A stretch of DNA of 6,848 bases from JBCCSZ01 sp039199225 (GTDB taxonomy: Bacteria; Bacteroidota; Bacteroidia; Chitinophagales; Saprospiraceae): assembly GCA_039199225.1 (NCBI GenBank), contig JBCCSZ010000365.1, positions 1 to 6,848 of the forward strand, written 5' to 3'. The notes beneath the pieces were generated by a model that was given only the letters and a program-made list of their open reading frames with translations, did no database searches and was not told the origin of the DNA. Made by a program: the position numbers and the translations under genes. Positions 5,427-6,848 of the stretch are shown here, one piece after another (position 1 is the first letter of the stretch; the number at the start of each line of letters is the position of its first letter).

Positions 5427-6128
5427 CTACCTATTCTGGGGAATTCCTAATAAATAAATAATTTTTCCACCGCGACCATTATCAAGTTTTCCGCTTTCCC
5501 AGGTATAATCGACTATTCGAATATTATCTGTCAATTCAGTAAGGTCCTGAGGTGAATAAAGTTTAAATAATGCGATGAATCCATCTATAAGAGTTACTAA
5601 AGGAAGAATAGGAATTAGATAAGTAAAAATTATCCTGGATAATCTAAATGGTTTAACCAAAGGAGTTGTTAAAATTATTGTTAGAGGAACGAAAAATAGC
5701 ATTCCAACTACTTGCCACAAACTATCATTATTACCTTCCAAAATAGCAATAGGTCTATTACTTTTTGCTACCTTAGTTAACAATGTAGTAGCTTGATCTC
5801 TTGTTAGTTGATGAAATGAATTAATACTAACAAAGAGGCCATTAAGCTTGATTTTTTCAGCATCCAACTGCTCAATTCGAATATTACTGATTGAGGTAGA
5901 TGGAGACAGAAATGGTCTTAATGTGCTTATTCCTGCACCTGTATCTTGCTCAATATTGATAATCGAATCATCACTTGAGTATTTTAACCCTCTCTCAATA
6001 ATCGGCATGAATGGTTTAGCGGCATTTATTTGAATGACAAACCACGTCAAAAATTCGTGAACACAGTTTTTAAGAAAAGAAGGAAACCAGGGTTGGTAAA
6101 TTATTTGGGGGATATTTCTACGTGTCAT
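5427..6128 (-). CDS. Membrane-embedded protein resembling a reduced class I SAM methyltransferase
   Basis: This 233-residue protein opens with QPWFPSFLKNCVHEFL (12-27) and AAKPFMPIIERGL (36-48). It continues through IINIEQDTGAGISTL (56-70) and LFVSINSFHQLTRDQA (98-113) to a PIAILEGNNDSL segment (126-137). Two strongly hydrophobic stretches follow (about 139-157 and 166-189), with TPLVKPFRLSRIIFTYLIPILPL between and within them, then YSPQDLTEL (191-199) and YTWESGK (208-214). From memory, this order matches proteins annotated as class I SAM-dependent methyltransferases that carry QPWFP, SFHH, FTYLIPLVP and YSPEEL signatures. Here the motif I glycine loop is unusual (E-Q-D-T-G-A-G), and only about 28 residues separate it from the SFH motif, fewer than I expect, so catalysis is doubtful. 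The ATG at 6126-6128 is the first start; its -7 box lies in the operator region. It is divergent from the TetR gene and AT-rich like it. An unrelated membrane protein is the main alternative. Confidence 0.75.
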   Translation of the reverse strand: MTRRNIPQIIYQPWFPSFLKNCVHEFLTWFVIQINAAKPFMPIIERGLKYSSDDSIINIEQDTGAGISTLRPFLSPSTSISNIRIEQLDAEKIKLNGLFVSINSFHQLTRDQATTLLTKVAKSNRPIAILEGNNDSLWQVVGMLFFVPLTIILTTPLVKPFRLSRIIFTYLIPILPLVTLIDGFIALFKLYSPQDLTELTDNIRIVDYTWESGKLDNGRGGKIIYLLGIPQNR

Positions 6129-6155
6129 GATTAAATGAAGTTGAAAATTATTATT

Positions 6156-6198
6156 TTAGACCAAATGTACTAAAAAATTAGACCACTTGTACTAAAAA
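6156..6198. promoter_or_regulatory. Double operator: two 21-bp direct repeats, 22 bp apart, each with the same imperfect dyad
   Basis: Repeat A (6156-6176) and repeat B (6178-6198) agree at 19 of 21 positions. Each contains the imperfect palindrome TAGnnCAnnTGnnCTA (6157-6172 and 6179-6194). The only two differences between the copies (AA versus CT) are the two central bases of the dyad, where a dimeric repressor makes the least contact. The centres are 22 bp apart, about two helical turns, so two dimers would sit on the same face of DNA. The site fills the gap between the divergent membrane-protein and TetR genes and ends at the first base of the TetR start codon. This is the usual arrangement for a TetR regulator acting on itself and its neighbour. 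Confidence 0.75.
6162..6169 (-). promoter_or_regulatory. Candidate -7 box (TACATTTG) of the methyltransferase-like gene, inside operator A
   Basis: On the minus strand, TACATTTG fits the Bacteroidota -7 pattern TAnnTTTG and lies 33 bases before the ATG at 6128, giving a leader of about 25 bases. There is no TTTG about 20 bases upstream, so the -33 part is weak or absent and an activator or extra contacts may be needed. A repressor on operator A would cover this box. The matching position in operator B reads TACAAGTG and is not a -7 box. I see no convincing promoter for the TetR gene. Confidence 0.45.
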
Positions 6199-6821
6199 TG
6201 AAAAAAACCAAAGAAAAAATTCTTGATTCAGCTCAACAACTATTCAATAAATATGGAGTTGCTGATGTTTCGCTAAGGAAAATTTCTTCTGAAATAGGAA
6301 TTAGTCATACTAATTTGATCTATCACTTTAAGACCAAGAATGAAATTTTAGATCAGCTCCATTTAAGAATATTGAGCGCAGCTAAGCGAGAAAATGACCA
6401 ATTAAAAGGAGAAGAAGACACTATTTTGGGATTACTAAGGGCAACTGAATCCGGATTTGAAGTGTTATACAAATTTAGATTTTTCATGATTGATCTAAAC
6501 TATATAATGAGAACAAACAAATCTCTCCATAATTTTTTTTTGGAAGTAGAACAAGTGAGGGCTCAGATGTACAGAAATCAAATAAAGGAAATGATAACCA
6601 AAAAGTTAATGCGAAAAGAAGAATATGAAAGTGAATATGAAAAATTGATTACACAAATAAGAATCTTCAGTGATTATTGGATTTCATCTTCAGCAATTTA
6701 CTGCGATGGAAGCATTCGAGAAATTATAAAAGAACATGTTGAAATGCTTATGAATATGTTTTACCCTTATTTGACTACAAATGGAAAGAAAATTTACAAG
6801 TTTTGTATGAAGAAGCTATAA
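6198..6821 (+). CDS. TetR/AcrR-family transcriptional regulator
   Basis: This 207-residue regulator is of normal TetR length. The N-terminal DNA-binding domain (about 1-55) reads KEKILDSAQQLFNKYGVADVSLRKISSEIGISHTNLIYHFKTKNEIL. The helix-turn-helix is at about 25-44, including the typical recognition-helix end YHF followed by K45 and K47. The rest (about 60-207) is an all-helical ligand/dimerisation region with many aromatic residues (FEVLYKFRFFMIDLNYIM; FSDYWISSSAIY), which suggests a hydrophobic ligand, but the ligand is unknown. The ATG at 6198 is the start: it gives the standard few residues before the first helix, and the operator repeats end right at it. The leader must therefore be very short, or the start of transcription lies within the operators. 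It very likely represses itself and the divergent membrane protein. The gene is very AT-rich (one sampled line is 22% G+C) and contains a run of nine T at 6533-6541. The last 27 bases of the window (6822-6848) hold nothing recognisable. Confidence 0.92.
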   Translation: MKKTKEKILDSAQQLFNKYGVADVSLRKISSEIGISHTNLIYHFKTKNEILDQLHLRILSAAKRENDQLKGEEDTILGLLRATESGFEVLYKFRFFMIDLNYIMRTNKSLHNFFLEVEQVRAQMYRNQIKEMITKKLMRKEEYESEYEKLITQIRIFSDYWISSSAIYCDGSIREIIKEHVEMLMNMFYPYLTTNGKKIYKFCMKKL

Positions 6822-6848
6822 ACTTGAAGATAAGAAAACATAAAAATC

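Overview
The window most likely comes from a Bacteroidota chromosome, plausibly a Saprospiraceae-like or related marine/activated-sludge lineage; the family level is a guess. Three things point there. First, several gene starts are preceded by the Bacteroidota sigma-type promoter (TTTG, about 20 bp, TAnnTTTG). Second, gene starts lack convincing Shine-Dalgarno sequences. Third, the FolE protein has the layout typical of Flavobacteria/Bacteroidota GTP cyclohydrolase I.

Layout, left to right. (1) 3-215 (+) is the last 70 codons of an unrecognised protein; its stop codon lies in the first unit of a degenerate 7/8-bp tandem repeat (212-286). (2) 303-722 (-) encodes a small DUF2177 integral membrane protein. 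It lies 121 bp downstream of lpdA (844-2241, -), a complete dihydrolipoyl dehydrogenase, with a 10-bp inverted repeat between them. (3) 2422-2937 and 2934-3800 (both -) form a tightly coupled pair with a 4-bp ATGA overlap. The upstream gene encodes a membrane-anchored protein with two divergent OmpA-like domains; the downstream gene encodes a one-TM coiled-coil protein. A strong intrinsic terminator ends this pair, and its T-tract appears to double as the -33 box of the lpdA promoter. (4) 4026-4559 (-) is a lipoprotein of unknown role, divergent from folE (4624-5307, +), the entry enzyme for tetrahydrofolate/pterin synthesis. This FolE has Ser where the family has its third zinc ligand, Cys. 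(5) From about 5310 to the right edge the DNA becomes markedly AT-rich (sampled 60-base lines fall from 43-70% G+C to 22-38%). This part carries a divergent pair: a membrane protein resembling an eroded class I SAM methyltransferase (5427-6128, -) and a TetR-family regulator (6198-6821, +). Between the two lie two 21-bp direct repeats, 22 bp apart, each holding the same imperfect dyad.

How the genes work together: the left part is ordinary core metabolism and envelope biology (Lpd for 2-oxoacid dehydrogenase complexes, FolE for folate, an OmpA-like/coiled-coil pair probably at the envelope). The right-hand AT-rich pair looks like a self-contained, possibly acquired, regulator/target unit. It is the best candidate for something not well described: a TetR repressor controlling a membrane-embedded methyltransferase-like protein through a double operator that overlaps the target's -7 box.
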